A DNA stretch of 64,000 bases from Elusimicrobiaceae bacterium (GCA_016282685.1 JAEELM010000008.1:30737-94736); one strand, 5' to 3'; numbered from the stretch's first letter, positions 33,656-43,302 are shown. Program-made: numbers and translations. The notes: generated from the letters alone by a model not told the origin.

Positions 33656-35995
33656 TTAGCACCAATGGCTCGCCTTTTTTAAATCGTTCACATACGCTTT
33701 AATAGCGGTGAGCAGCGAAGCTCCGTCCAAATGTGCCTCTTCATACACTTTGGCTGAAGACCCGCTGGAAAGGAATTTTCCCCCTTTATGCGGATACAGC
33801 GAATGTTTTCGCCCTGCCACACTATTTACCCAACAATCCAATGTTGGCAGGGTAAAATCTGTAATACCCATAGATGTTTTAAACAAATCCGGATCAATGA
33901 GTTTGTCTTGTTCCGTTTGAGACAATTGCTCAAAAAGTTCACGGCTGGTAACATAAATGATGTTTACATTTTCTTTTAGTGAGGGAAGAACTTTTTCTAC
34001 TATTTCACGTCCTACCCCCGCCCCTTGTACAAAAATGGTTCCTTCGGCTTTTCCCTGAGCTCTGCGCAAATAATATACGCCATTCATTGCCGCTTCGGCA
34101 TTTTCCACTCCCAAAGCTTTGCGATCCATCAATTTATTGGAAGGACGAATAACAAAGGGAGAAAATATCGCCGGCTTCAAAGACAAAGCACGAGCCACTA
34201 ACGGCCAAATTTCATCTACTTCTAGGGGTGTAATCGTAATACAGGCCCCTTTGGGGAAATTTTCCTGCACCAATTGTAACGCTTGCGGATCTGCATGCGT
34301 AGGGCCGTCTTCCCCTGTGGGCAAACTGGCATGGCCATTGAACAAGATAAATGTGTTAGCTAACTGCCCTGCTTCGCGGGCAGCTTGAACCCCTATCGCA
34401 TGCAAACGAGCAGCCACATGTTCAAAAGCCAGAAAAGCCCCATAAGAAGAAGCTACCCCTATGTGTTTTCCAAATGCAGAAATTCCCGTACAAACAGCTG
34501 CCATACCATCCTCACAAATTCCCCCCGCACTTAACCGACGGGACTGAGGATTTGTTTGGGTGTTAAAATTCCCTGGAGCAAAAGGTTTGGCCACTCCGGC
34601 AGCACCGGTAGAACCATACAAATCAGCAGATGCCATCAGGATAGCGCCTTGGGTATATTTGTTAAGATACCCCAACACATCACCTAACACACCTCGGGTG
34701 GTATAACTTTCCCCCACTTTAAAATTAAATGGAGCTGGCACATTCTTAGGATCTACGTTATAAACTTTTTCTACTTCACCCAAATCTGCACGAACGGTAC
34801 GTTTTTTCGCATCTAAATGTTGAGCTGAAGAGCGAAGTTGAGTAGAAATGTAAGCGGACAATTCTTTATCTTTTTCCAAAGCAGTCCGAATTATCTGCAA
34901 ACTCTCCCACAGATATTTTTCTATATTCTCCGGTGTTTTTTCTCCTTCAAAACGGACCATTTTCACACCGAATGTTTTCTCAAATTCCGCCAAAGAAGCA
35001 TAAAAACCGTCAGAAGCGAATTTATGACCGCCACCGTGAGAAGCTTTCCCTTCTATTCCATACTTCCACCCTTTCGTAGTACGATAAACAATGGCCGTAG
35101 GTTGATGGTTATCTATTTCTTGTGCCAGTTGGTGGGCGATATGAATTTGTTTAAAATCATGTCCATTGGGCACATAAATAACGTTAACGTCATGTATATA
35201 GAAAAACTCAAGAGGGGTCCATTGTACGTAGTCCCCCGGATTTCCATTTTCCGCCGTAACACGTTCGCTTTCTATAGAGGCCTCATTCCAATCCAAGTGG
35301 AAAATAGCATTTTTAAGCTGGGCAGTAGAAGCCATGGCCACAGCTTCACTCACACGTCCTGCTGTTAGCCCCCCCTCTCCTTCTACCATGTGGACACGGG
35401 GGCAATTTTCTCCATACGCATCTGCTGCACCAAAGGCCAATCCTACCCCACTACCGATACCTACCCCACTAGCTCCCGTGCTGGTACGCACAAAAGGAAC
35501 TAACGGTTCCGGATGTCCACCTAATGATTTGGAATGAAATTTATTAAATAACGGTGTCCCTTGCACCGGGTTGTGACGGAAACCAAGCAAATCCTCTAAT
35601 CGCAACTGCATTTTTTCGTTCGCAGGCAAAAAAGCCGTATCTGCCACTCGCACACACTCGTTTCGCAATGCCCACATAGCATACAACCCTAATGCTTTGT
35701 GTCCAGCCGTATAAGAAATAATATCGTTATCCAAGCGCAAGGGGTCTGAAAAATCATACATCATGTGTTTGTACAAAAGGTGCTCCACAAAACGACCGCT
35801 AGAAATGCTCCCCCCCGGATGTCCCGACGTGGGGACATAGTTAAATAAAATCGAAACCAAAGCACGGTACACTACATCCAATCGGGTCAGTTGATTTTCT
35901 TCTTGTATCGGAAGCGCATAAGAAGGGTTATTTAAGTAATCGGTTACATCAAAATATACAGCCCGCTTTTTACTAATTGAAAAGGTTCGGCTCAT
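33656..35995 (-). CDS. Transketolase-family enzyme, divergent and long
   Basis: 779-residue ThDP-dependent enzyme, about 100 residues longer than ordinary transketolases. The N-terminal domain has SGHPGGSISS, a ThDP/metal motif that reads GEG (usually GDG) in VEGEGGLTAGRVSEA, and LDWNEASIE. The central region includes TTKGW and SHGGGHK. The second domain contains GICEDGMAAVCTG, keeping the catalytic Glu, plus GEDGPTHADPQ. It should shuttle two-carbon units in the non-oxidative pentose phosphate pathway, with the class II aldolase divergently encoded next door. Shine-Dalgarno GAGGAGA precedes the ATG. Confidence 0.75.
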   Translation of the reverse strand: MSRTFSISKKRAVYFDVTDYLNNPSYALPIQEENQLTRLDVVYRALVSILFNYVPTSGHPGGSISSGRFVEHLLYKHMMYDFSDPLRLDNDIISYTAGHKALGLYAMWALRNECVRVADTAFLPANEKMQLRLEDLLGFRHNPVQGTPLFNKFHSKSLGGHPEPLVPFVRTSTGASGVGIGSGVGLAFGAADAYGENCPRVHMVEGEGGLTAGRVSEAVAMASTAQLKNAIFHLDWNEASIESERVTAENGNPGDYVQWTPLEFFYIHDVNVIYVPNGHDFKQIHIAHQLAQEIDNHQPTAIVYRTTKGWKYGIEGKASHGGGHKFASDGFYASLAEFEKTFGVKMVRFEGEKTPENIEKYLWESLQIIRTALEKDKELSAYISTQLRSSAQHLDAKKRTVRADLGEVEKVYNVDPKNVPAPFNFKVGESYTTRGVLGDVLGYLNKYTQGAILMASADLYGSTGAAGVAKPFAPGNFNTQTNPQSRRLSAGGICEDGMAAVCTGISAFGKHIGVASSYGAFLAFEHVAARLHAIGVQAAREAGQLANTFILFNGHASLPTGEDGPTHADPQALQLVQENFPKGACITITPLEVDEIWPLVARALSLKPAIFSPFVIRPSNKLMDRKALGVENAEAAMNGVYYLRRAQGKAEGTIFVQGAGVGREIVEKVLPSLKENVNIIYVTSRELFEQLSQTEQDKLIDPDLFKTSMGITDFTLPTLDCWVNSVAGRKHSLYPHKGGKFLSSGSSAKVYEEAHLDGASLLTAIKAYVNDLKKASHWC

Positions 35996-36154
35996 ACTTT
36001 CTCCTCACAGGAAAAACGAAATATCCGTAAAAAATAAAGTTTTTTCTTATTTTTCTGACAATCCGGGTCTTTACATTATACTCCGAAGCTTTGTTTTTTG
36101 CAAGTTTTTTCTTCTCATCCCATGTACGCGCGTTTAGTCCTCGGCGCACTTACA

Positions 36155-36183
36155 TTGCAAGATGTGTAAAATAAAAGTACAAT
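36155..36183 (+). promoter_or_regulatory. Sigma-70-type promoter of the aldolase gene
   Basis: TTGCAA (36155-36160), 17-bp spacer, TACAAT (36178-36183). The leader is about 30 bases with GGAGGA before the ATG. Confidence 0.6.
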
Positions 36184-36220
36184 AAAAGGGACTTTAATTT
36201 ATCCTCTGGAGGAATTGAAA

Positions 36221-37198
36221 ATGACTGTCTCTTATAAAGAACTTGGCCTGGTAAATACACGCCAAATGTTCAAAGATGCCATGGCCGGTGGGTATGCAAT
36301 TCCGGCGTATAACTTTAACAACATGGAACAATTACAAGCAATTGTAACTGCTTGTGTACAAACGGGTTCTCCGGTAATTTTGCAAGTATCCAAGGGTGCA
36401 CGTCAATATGCCAATTCCACGTTATTGCGTTGGATGGCTCGCGGTGCGGTGGAAATGATGGCCGAACTGGGCAAACCGGTACCGTTGTGCTTACATTTAG
36501 ATCATGGAGATAGCTTTGAGCTCTGCAAAGACTGCATTGATAACGGCTTTTCTTCCGTAATGATCGATGGTTCTAGCTTACCATACGAAGAAAACGTAGC
36601 TTTAACTAAAAAAGTTGTGGAATATGCACACAAACATGACGTAACCGTAGAAGGTGAATTGGGAGTGCTAGCTGGTATTGAAGATGAAGTTTCTGCCGAA
36701 CACCACACGTATACCGATCCTGCTCAAGTAGAAGATTTTGTAAAACGCACAGGTGTCGATTCTTTGGCCATTTCTATTGGAACTTCCCACGGGGCGTATA
36801 AATTCAAAGTAAAACCGGGTGAAAAACTTCCTGAACTCCGTTTTGATATCTTGGAAGAAGTATCTAAACGCTTACCTGGTTTCCCAATTGTGTTGCATGG
36901 TTCTTCTTCCGTACCACAATGGGCTGTAAAACAAATCAATGAGTACGGTGGAAAATTGGATAACACAGCTGGTATCCCGGAAGAACAATTGCGCAAAGCT
37001 GCCAAATCAGCCGTGTGCAAAATCAACGTAGACTCTGACGGCCGCCTGGTGATGACCGCCACTATCCGCAAAATATTTGCCACAAAACCGGCTGAGTTCG
37101 ATCCACGCAAATATTTGGGCCCAGCCCGTGAAGAACTTATCAAAATGTATGCCGAAAAGAACGAAAAAGTATTCGGTTCGGCTGGCCGTGTAAAATAA
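36221..37198 (+). CDS. fba: Class II fructose-bisphosphate aldolase
   Basis: Zinc-dependent aldolase of glycolysis/gluconeogenesis, 325 residues. The zinc/catalytic region LCLHLDHGDSFE, the VEGELG motif, HGAYK, VLHGSSSVP and the NVDSD phosphate-site stretch are present. Start at 36221 is set by GGAGGA 7 bases upstream; an in-frame TTG at 36215 lies too close to that site. It ends at a bidirectional terminator shared with hydF. Related enzymes act on tagatose-bisphosphate, so the exact substrate is inferred. Confidence 0.92.
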   Translation: MTVSYKELGLVNTRQMFKDAMAGGYAIPAYNFNNMEQLQAIVTACVQTGSPVILQVSKGARQYANSTLLRWMARGAVEMMAELGKPVPLCLHLDHGDSFELCKDCIDNGFSSVMIDGSSLPYEENVALTKKVVEYAHKHDVTVEGELGVLAGIEDEVSAEHHTYTDPAQVEDFVKRTGVDSLAISIGTSHGAYKFKVKPGEKLPELRFDILEEVSKRLPGFPIVLHGSSSVPQWAVKQINEYGGKLDNTAGIPEEQLRKAAKSAVCKINVDSDGRLVMTATIRKIFATKPAEFDPRKYLGPAREELIKMYAEKNEKVFGSAGRVK

Positions 37199-37210
37199 GT
37201 TTTTACAACC

Positions 37211-37241
37211 AAAAACCCCCGCTGATAAAGCGGGGGTTTTT
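37211..37241. terminator. Bidirectional terminator
   Basis: A 13-bp perfect stem AAAAACCCCCGCT with its complement, between the convergent fba and hydF genes. Confidence 0.92.
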
Positions 37242-37257
37242 GCAAACTTAAAGGGAT

Positions 37258-38433
37258 CTACCCTCTCCTTTTACGAAAAATTTCCGTAACTCGATCGAAA
37301 ATTCCGTGACAATATGCCAGCGTTAACCCGTAATTAGAAACGGGGACTCCCGCTTCTTGTAAAATCTCAAGCCGCCGCATAATTTGTGTGCGTGTTACCA
37401 TGCATCCACCACACTGAATAGCCAAACGAAAAGAAGATAAATCAGCCGGTAAAGCATCTAAATTACTGACCATGGTAAATTGCAATTTTTTCCCTGTAAA
37501 TTGCTGTAAGAGATTAGGAATTTTCACGCGCCCGATATCATCACATTTATTGACGCTATGCGAACAAGACTCCAACATTAAAACCTTGTCATCATCTTGC
37601 AATCGTTCAATACTGGGAGTCCCTTTTAAAAAAGCATCAAAATTTCCCTTCAACCGAGAAAACAAAATACTAAAGCTAGTCAAAGGAATCGTTTGCGGCA
37701 CTACGGAGCTAACATATTTAAATACTTGAGAATCGGTTACTACTAATTTAGGAGAATGACGTTGTAAACATTCACGCAATTCCGTATCTTTAACGCAAAT
37801 GGCAGTTGCTCCAATATCTAACAAATTGCGAATTGTCTGCACTTGTGGCAGAATTAGACGGCCTTCCGGAGCAGAACCATCAATAGGAACTACCAACACC
37901 ACCTCATCTCCAGCCTTTACATAATCATCTAAAATCACATCCGTGGAATAAGAACTTTTTGGTAGATGGCTTTGAATAGCATTTATAAGTGCCGGCACAT
38001 TGGGTTGATAACAAGTAAAATCCACTACATCTGTCCCTTTTATCTCTACATTAGTACGTTGTAAATCGGTTTTATTTTGCACAACAAAGAAGGGAACTTT
38101 CCGAGATAAACAACTTACCATTAGGCTCTTATCGTACTCATCAAAATTACCCGCAAAAACAAGGACGGCCAAATCTACTTGATCCAACGCATCTTGTGTG
38201 CGCTGGACCCGTTTAGTTCCAAGAATAGAAGTGTCATCTACTCCCGCCGTATCCATTAAAACTACAGGGCCAATGCCCAAAATTTCCATTGTTTTTTTAA
38301 CAACATCTGTCGTCGTACCAGGCTGATTCGAAACAACAGAAACTTGCTGCCCAGCTAACGCATTTATGATGGAGCTTTTTCCAGCATTCATCTTGCCAAA
38401 AAATCCAATGTGAGGTCTGTTAAGTTGTACCAT
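37258..38433 (-). CDS. hydF: [FeFe]-hydrogenase maturation GTPase HydF
   Basis: 391 residues. The N-terminal GTPase domain has G1 GKMNAGKSS, G2/G3 GTTTDV and MDTAGVDD, and G4 NKTD. A dimerisation domain (about 180-270) follows. The C-terminal cluster-binding domain has C-S-H in LESCSHSVN and C-G-G-C in IQCGGCM. HydF is the scaffold on which the diiron site of [FeFe]-hydrogenase is assembled with HydE and HydG, which are not in this window. Its presence implies hydrogen metabolism. The -10 box TATACT ends 6 bases before the ATG (leaderless). Confidence 0.93.
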   Translation of the reverse strand: MVQLNRPHIGFFGKMNAGKSSIINALAGQQVSVVSNQPGTTTDVVKKTMEILGIGPVVLMDTAGVDDTSILGTKRVQRTQDALDQVDLAVLVFAGNFDEYDKSLMVSCLSRKVPFFVVQNKTDLQRTNVEIKGTDVVDFTCYQPNVPALINAIQSHLPKSSYSTDVILDDYVKAGDEVVLVVPIDGSAPEGRLILPQVQTIRNLLDIGATAICVKDTELRECLQRHSPKLVVTDSQVFKYVSSVVPQTIPLTSFSILFSRLKGNFDAFLKGTPSIERLQDDDKVLMLESCSHSVNKCDDIGRVKIPNLLQQFTGKKLQFTMVSNLDALPADLSSFRLAIQCGGCMVTRTQIMRRLEILQEAGVPVSNYGLTLAYCHGIFDRVTEIFRKRRG

Positions 38434-38445
38434 ATTTTAAGTATA
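38434..38445 (-). promoter_or_regulatory. -10 box of hydF, leaderless type
   Basis: Minus strand TATACT (38445-38440), then 6 bases to ATG 38433; no ribosome site. Confidence 0.45.
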
Positions 38446-38512
38446 TAAAAAAGGAGGCATAAGTGCATAAATTAAGGTATAATAAAATAAGAATTTACTG
38501 ATAGAGGATTCT

Positions 38513-39523
38513 ATGAACAATTTTCAATCGTATCAAAAACAACGAGCAAAACTCGTTGAGAAAAACCTTTCCAAATATATTAAAAAAATCAAAAATGCCC
38601 CTAAAATTTTAACCGATTCTATGGATTATTCCCTCCAGGCCGGAGGGAAACGGGTACGTCCCATCTTGTTAATGGCCACTGCTGAGGCCTTCGGGAAAAA
38701 AGCCACAGATGTTCTTCCGGCTGCCTGCGCGGTGGAAATGCTTCATACTTATTCCCTTATCCATGATGACCTTCCCTCTATGGATAATGATGATTTGCGA
38801 CGTGGAAGACCCACCAATCACAAAGTTTTTGGGGAAGATTTATCCTTGTTAGCCGGAGATGCCTTGTTAACATATGTTTTTGAAGTCTTTGCCCAAAACG
38901 GGAATGTCAAAAATATCGGTGCCCAAAACACATTAACAGCACTGGCTAATTTTGCCAACTGTGCCGGTGCCGCTGGCATGGTAGGGGGTCAAGTGGCCGA
39001 CGTATACGCTGAAGGGATGGGAACACAGGAAGCGCATAGCACGCGGGCGGATAAAATTCGCAAACACTCCAAACTCTTGGCAGACAAATCCCTTCGTTAT
39101 TTCATGCTTCCGCCTTACACCGCCGAGACAACCCCTGAAACCATTTTGAACTACATTCACGCCAACAAAACTGGAGCTCTCATCCGTGGCAGCGTAGAAA
39201 CTGGAGCCTTATTGGCCGGAGCCAAAGGATCAGATCTTAAACACATCAAAACATACGCCAATAACATTGGTTTAGTATTTCAGATTGTGGATGATATTTT
39301 GGATGTAACAGCTTCTGCCAAACAATTGGGAAAATCTAACAGTGATAAAGCCAACGGAAAACTGACCTTCGTTAGCTTGTACGGTTTAGAGGGTAGCCGC
39401 AAACATGCCCAACTGCTTATTGCCAACGCACAAAAAGCACTGGCAAAGTTGAAAAACGTAAAAAAGAAAAATCTTTGGCCCCTTTATGAAATGGCCGAAT
39501 TTTTCAAAACCCGCACCTACTAA
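38513..39523 (+). CDS. ispA: Polyprenyl (farnesyl/geranylgeranyl) diphosphate synthase
   Basis: 336-residue prenyl elongating enzyme. It has the first Asp-rich motif in LIHDDLPSMDNDDLRRG, the substrate-binding GGKRVRP, and the second Asp-rich motif in IVDDILD. The two-residue insertion in the first Asp-rich motif is typical of bacterial FPP/GGPP synthases. Longer than E. coli IspA by about 35 residues, partly from insertions around residues 175-190. The leader has a TATAAT and GAGGA. dxs follows after 9 bases, giving an isoprenoid operon. Confidence 0.9.
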   Translation: MNNFQSYQKQRAKLVEKNLSKYIKKIKNAPKILTDSMDYSLQAGGKRVRPILLMATAEAFGKKATDVLPAACAVEMLHTYSLIHDDLPSMDNDDLRRGRPTNHKVFGEDLSLLAGDALLTYVFEVFAQNGNVKNIGAQNTLTALANFANCAGAAGMVGGQVADVYAEGMGTQEAHSTRADKIRKHSKLLADKSLRYFMLPPYTAETTPETILNYIHANKTGALIRGSVETGALLAGAKGSDLKHIKTYANNIGLVFQIVDDILDVTASAKQLGKSNSDKANGKLTFVSLYGLEGSRKHAQLLIANAQKALAKLKNVKKKNLWPLYEMAEFFKTRTY

Positions 39524-39532
39524 GAGGGATCT

Positions 39533-41389
39533 ATGAAAGTATTGCCCAGCATTCAAACACCTCATGATTTACGCCTAATCAAAAAGGAACTTCTTCCCAC
39601 TTTATGTGAAGAATTGCGTGCCAGCATTTTGGAGACGGCCAGTAAGAATGGGGGACATTTGGGTTCAAGTTTAGGGGCTGTAGAATTAATTACCGCTCTA
39701 CATTACGTATTTAATACCCCGGAAGATCAAATTGTTTTTGACACTGGACACCAAGCATACGCTCACAAATTATTAACTGGACGGCAAAAAAAATTTTCTA
39801 CTATTCGTAAAAAGGGAGGCCTAAGTGGTTTTCCAAAACGTAAAGAAAGCAAATACGATGCCTTTGGCACAGGCCATGCTTCTACTGCAATTTCCGCTGC
39901 TCTAGGCCTGGCAATTGCACGTGACCAAAAGAAAGAAAATCATAAAGTAATTGCTCTGGTGGGAGATGGTTGCTTAACCGGTGGAATGGCTTATGAGGCC
40001 ATGCAAAATGCCGGTCTGTTACGTACTGATTTACTTGTAATTTTGAACGATAATCAAATGTTTATTTCACAACGGGTCGGGGCTTTGGGAAAGGCTCTTA
40101 CCAAACTACTCGCCACAAAATATGTACAATTAGCCGAAGAGAAAGCCACCAATTTTTTAAAACGTTTTGATGAATTTGGTAATAACGCCGCCAAACTAGC
40201 CAAAAGAGCTCGTTCTATTCTGTTTCCCGGCACTCTGTTCGAAGAAATGGGGTTTCGCTATTTTGGGCCGGTCAATGGGAATGATTTAAATGCTCTATTA
40301 GAGGTATTGGAGACCCTTAAAGATGTAAAAGGGCCCGTTATCCTCCACACCGTTACAAAAAAAGGAAAAGGATACGAACCTGCCGAATTAAATCCCACTA
40401 AGTTTCACGGCGTTGGCATTTTTGATGTGGATACGGGAGATCCCTTGGGAAAATCTAATACCATAACCTTCACTAAAGCCTTTTCAAAAGCTCTTGTAAA
40501 GTTAGCGACTAAAGATTCCTCCATTACGGCAATTACAGCCGCTATGCCAGAAGGAACTGGTTTAGATGCTTTTCGGGAAAAATTTCCTGCTCGTTATTTT
40601 GATGTGGGTATTGCGGAAGAACACGCTGCTACTTTCGCCGCTGGTTTGGCCGCCGGCGGTGTAAAGCCAATTGTAGCACTTTATTCAACTTTCTCTCAAC
40701 GCTGCTACGATCAAATTTTACATGATATTTGTCTCCAGAACTTACCGGTTGTATTTGCATTAGACCGAAGTGGTATCGTCGGAGAAGACGGGCCAACACA
40801 TCACGGCGTTTTTGACATAAGCTTTCTGCGTTCTATTCCCAATTTAATTTTAGCTGCTCCAGCAGATGAAAATGAACTTCAGCATCTACTTAAAACAGCT
40901 TTTGAAGCGAAAGCCCCTTTTATTTTGCGTTATCCCAGAGGAGCTGGTGTAGGAATTACACTCGAAGAAGAATTAAAAACACTTCCCATTGGAAAAGGCC
41001 ATTGGATGAGAAAAGGGAAGGATGCTACCATTTTGGCCATTGGAAATCGAGTCTATCCAGCTATGGAAGCCGCTGAATTATTGGAGAAAAAAGGAATAGA
41101 CTGCGGCGTAGTCAATATGCGATTTGTGAAGCCATTAGATACACAAATTATTGACCAAGCCCTTAAAAATTCCCCGCATCTCATAACGGTAGAAGACAAT
41201 ATGCTGGCTGGGGGATTCGGCTCGGCCGTAGCTGAGTATCTGGCTGACAAAAAATCCCAAGTGCAATTGATTCGTTTGGGAATTGCAGATAAATTTGTAG
41301 AACATGGTAAAGTAACAGAATTATATGAACAATTAGGCTTAGATGCTATGGGTATCGTCCAACGCATTATGCAAGCCCATATCAAGTGA
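39533..41389 (+). CDS. dxs: 1-deoxy-D-xylulose-5-phosphate synthase
   Basis: ThDP enzyme that condenses pyruvate and glyceraldehyde-3-phosphate, first step of the MEP isoprenoid pathway; 618 residues, normal. Motifs: GGHLGSSLGAVEL, FDTGHQAYAHKLLTGR, the ThDP motif GDGCLTGGMAYEAMQNAG followed by NDNQM, the catalytic Glu in GIAEEHAATFAAG, and DRSGIVGEDGPTHHG. C-terminal domain from about residue 490. Placed between ispA and a LOG-family gene (6-base gap), all on one transcript. Confidence 0.95.
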   Translation: MKVLPSIQTPHDLRLIKKELLPTLCEELRASILETASKNGGHLGSSLGAVELITALHYVFNTPEDQIVFDTGHQAYAHKLLTGRQKKFSTIRKKGGLSGFPKRKESKYDAFGTGHASTAISAALGLAIARDQKKENHKVIALVGDGCLTGGMAYEAMQNAGLLRTDLLVILNDNQMFISQRVGALGKALTKLLATKYVQLAEEKATNFLKRFDEFGNNAAKLAKRARSILFPGTLFEEMGFRYFGPVNGNDLNALLEVLETLKDVKGPVILHTVTKKGKGYEPAELNPTKFHGVGIFDVDTGDPLGKSNTITFTKAFSKALVKLATKDSSITAITAAMPEGTGLDAFREKFPARYFDVGIAEEHAATFAAGLAAGGVKPIVALYSTFSQRCYDQILHDICLQNLPVVFALDRSGIVGEDGPTHHGVFDISFLRSIPNLILAAPADENELQHLLKTAFEAKAPFILRYPRGAGVGITLEEELKTLPIGKGHWMRKGKDATILAIGNRVYPAMEAAELLEKKGIDCGVVNMRFVKPLDTQIIDQALKNSPHLITVEDNMLAGGFGSAVAEYLADKKSQVQLIRLGIADKFVEHGKVTELYEQLGLDAMGIVQRIMQAHIK

Positions 41390-41395
41390 GGTTAT

Positions 41396-42211
41396 ATGAA
41401 AAAACAAAAAGTTTCCGCTACCAAACATGGTTCTTCGTATATCAAGGCATATGAAGACGTCGAACTGTTAAAACAAGATATAATGCGCCCGGTGCGTATG
41501 GAATTAGAAGTCCTCAAACCGGAATTGTATTTTAAACATTTTGGCATCAATGAAACAATCGTTTGTTTTGGAAGTGCGCGCATTCCTCAAGGAAAGGATG
41601 TTCAAAAGAAAATTCAACAAGCTCAAAAAGCCTTGGAAAAGGATCCCTCCAATGTTAAATTAAAACAACAACTGGCTGCCATTAAAGGCCTCTCTTCTTT
41701 ATCCAGATATTACGACGAAGCCCGCCGTTTTGCCAAAATTGTTGTAAAAGAATCGCACAACCGCCTGACAATAGTAACCGGAGGAGGCCCTGGTATCATG
41801 GAAGCTGCCAATCGTGGGGCTTTTGAAAACGGGGGGACTTCCGTCGGGTTAAATATCACTTTGCCACATGAACAATTTCCCAATCAATACATTTCCCCGA
41901 ACTTGGCTTTTTTATTCCACTATTTTGCCATTCGTAAAATTCATTTCGTTATGCGTTCCAAAGCTTTTGTGGTATTCCCGGGTGGGTTTGGAACTTTCGA
42001 CGAACTTTTTGAGATCTTAACATTGGTACAAACCGGTAAAAAATCACGTATTCCTGTTATCCTGGTTGGAAAAAGTTTTTGGAATAAAGTGATTAATGTT
42101 AAAGCATTGGCACAATACGGAGTTATCTCAAAAGAAGATGCTGCCGCTCTTCCTATTGTAGATACTGCGGAAGATGCCTGGAAAGAAATTGTCAAATTTT
42201 ATAAACGATAA
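41396..42211 (+). CDS. LOG-family (TIGR00730) protein
   Basis: 271 residues. The C-terminal Rossmann-like domain carries the nucleotide motif VTGGGPGIMEAANRGA and the family signature PGGFGTFDELFE (PGGxGTxxE). Members act as cytokinin-riboside 5'-monophosphate phosphoribohydrolases in some organisms or hydrolyse nucleotide monophosphates (PpnN-like); older 'lysine decarboxylase' annotations are wrong. An N-terminal extension of about 90 residues with a helical Lys/Gln-rich insert is present. Terminates at a strong hairpin. Confidence 0.85.
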   Translation: MKKQKVSATKHGSSYIKAYEDVELLKQDIMRPVRMELEVLKPELYFKHFGINETIVCFGSARIPQGKDVQKKIQQAQKALEKDPSNVKLKQQLAAIKGLSSLSRYYDEARRFAKIVVKESHNRLTIVTGGGPGIMEAANRGAFENGGTSVGLNITLPHEQFPNQYISPNLAFLFHYFAIRKIHFVMRSKAFVVFPGGFGTFDELFEILTLVQTGKKSRIPVILVGKSFWNKVINVKALAQYGVISKEDAAALPIVDTAEDAWKEIVKFYKR

Positions 42212-42230
42212 TTGAAATTTCTTTTGTAAT

Positions 42231-42260
42231 AAAAATCCCCGTTTATTACCGGGGATTTTT
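42231..42260 (+). terminator. Rho-independent terminator of the ispA-dxs operon
   Basis: AAAAATCCCCG with its complement, 8-base loop, T run. Confidence 0.88.
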
Positions 42261-42262
42261 AT

Positions 42263-42290
42263 AGGACCTAAAATTTTCTGGGTCCTTTTT
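42263..42290 (+). repeat. Second hairpin with T run, upstream of operator copy A
   Basis: AGGACC and GGTCCT around 12 bases, followed by TTTT. It is the counterpart of the hairpin at 43303-43324 and sits in the same place relative to the palindrome. Confidence 0.5.
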
Positions 42291-42303
42291 CTTTCTTATC
42301 ATA

Positions 42304-42346
42304 GGCCCAAGGGCCCTTTTATTCTTGCTTGTTGTTTTGATTAAAT
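42304..42346 (+). promoter_or_regulatory. Putative operator (copy A) and -10 box
   Basis: GGCCCAAGGGCC (42304-42315), 25 bp, then TGA-TTAAAT with the -10 at 42341-42346. The -10 block TTTGATTAAATAA is identical at copy B. Confidence 0.55.
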
Positions 42347-42378
42347 AAAGGAAAAGCGAAAAGTGTGAGGAAATCAAA

Positions 42379-43254
42379 ATGAAAAAATTTGTGTTATGTT
42401 GCTTATGTATCCTCGTTTCTCTATTCACCTATGCCCAAGGCGGTAAAATTTTATCATCGGCAGGAAAAGCATCTGTTCGTACAGGAGAAATGTTAATCCC
42501 GGAAATGGTACCTTCGGCCACAGGTGGATTTATGGGATGTTTTTTCATCTCTCAAATGGAAAAATATTCATGCCCAGCAACTTTATCCCAACAATCGGCC
42601 GCTGCTCCTACTTTGCCAAATGTAAACGTGGATACAGGGGCCTTAGTCAATAAAATTTCCCGAGTTGCTACTGCTCAAATCCGCCCGCCGTTAGTCCCCC
42701 CTCATTTTCAGGGAATTCCTGCATACTTAAAGAAAAATTTAACAGAAGAAGTGCTTCAAAAGACGGAAGGAAGTACTCACCTTTTGGAAGAACCTTTTCC
42801 CGGTTCTGCGGCTTTTTCTTTTAAAGCGGGGAGTTCAGAAGCGGACATGCTATCAACCCAATTAAGACAAGATTTACAATCTGCATTTGAAGAAATGACA
42901 CAAGAGCTGGAGTCACAACTGAAGAATCCTTCTATCACTCCCACTATAGCAGAAGTTCGTGTAGGAAGAATTTTAGATATTCAAACGAGATTGCGCACAA
43001 TAGCCGCTTTATACTTAGAACCAAAAGATGCGCAAATAGTCTTAGCTATCGACACAAAACTCTCTTGGTTTAGGTATTATTATTCTACTCTGGCGGGTAA
43101 TCCAACTGCCATTCCAGGGACTTATCTCCGTTCTAACAAACCGGTTTCCCCCCAAGCACGTTTCCAATCTTGGAATGACACTTTTTGGGGTTCTAATAAT
43201 AAAAAATTATTGATTACACCAAAAGAAATTCTGCCTTATCAACACAACAAATAA
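42379..43254 (+). CDS. Secreted protein with Tyr-rich C-terminal motif, locus 2 copy 1
   Basis: 291 residues, unrecognised family. Signal peptide MKKFVLCCLCILVSLFTYAQ, an N-terminal segment with SSAGKASVRTGE, a variable middle, then a helical region MTQELESQLKNP...VGRILDIQTRLRTIA and the motif LSWFRYYYSTLAGNP then IPG. That last part matches the C-termini of the four tandem proteins at 12.3-15.3 kb. The tail after it (about 45 residues) ends LPYQHNK, like its neighbour's LPFQHHK. Shine-Dalgarno GAGGAAA. Member of the palindrome regulon. Confidence 0.68.
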   Translation: MKKFVLCCLCILVSLFTYAQGGKILSSAGKASVRTGEMLIPEMVPSATGGFMGCFFISQMEKYSCPATLSQQSAAAPTLPNVNVDTGALVNKISRVATAQIRPPLVPPHFQGIPAYLKKNLTEEVLQKTEGSTHLLEEPFPGSAAFSFKAGSSEADMLSTQLRQDLQSAFEEMTQELESQLKNPSITPTIAEVRVGRILDIQTRLRTIAALYLEPKDAQIVLAIDTKLSWFRYYYSTLAGNPTAIPGTYLRSNKPVSPQARFQSWNDTFWGSNNKKLLITPKEILPYQHNK

Positions 43255-43273
43255 CTATTTCTCCAACAAAAGC

Positions 43274-43300
43274 AAAATCCCCGGTTTTTCCGGGGATTTT
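43274..43300 (+). terminator. Rho-independent terminator
   Basis: AAAATCCCCGG with its complement, T loop, T run, directly after the secreted-protein gene. Confidence 0.88.
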
Positions 43301-43302
43301 TT

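Noticed and set aside
34838-35368. 176-residue frame antisense to the transketolase-like gene
   Set aside because: Lies opposite conserved ThDP-domain sequence; composition is that of a reverse-frame shadow.
36724-37245. 173-residue frame antisense to the aldolase gene
   Set aside because: Runs through the shared terminator and opposite conserved aldolase motifs.
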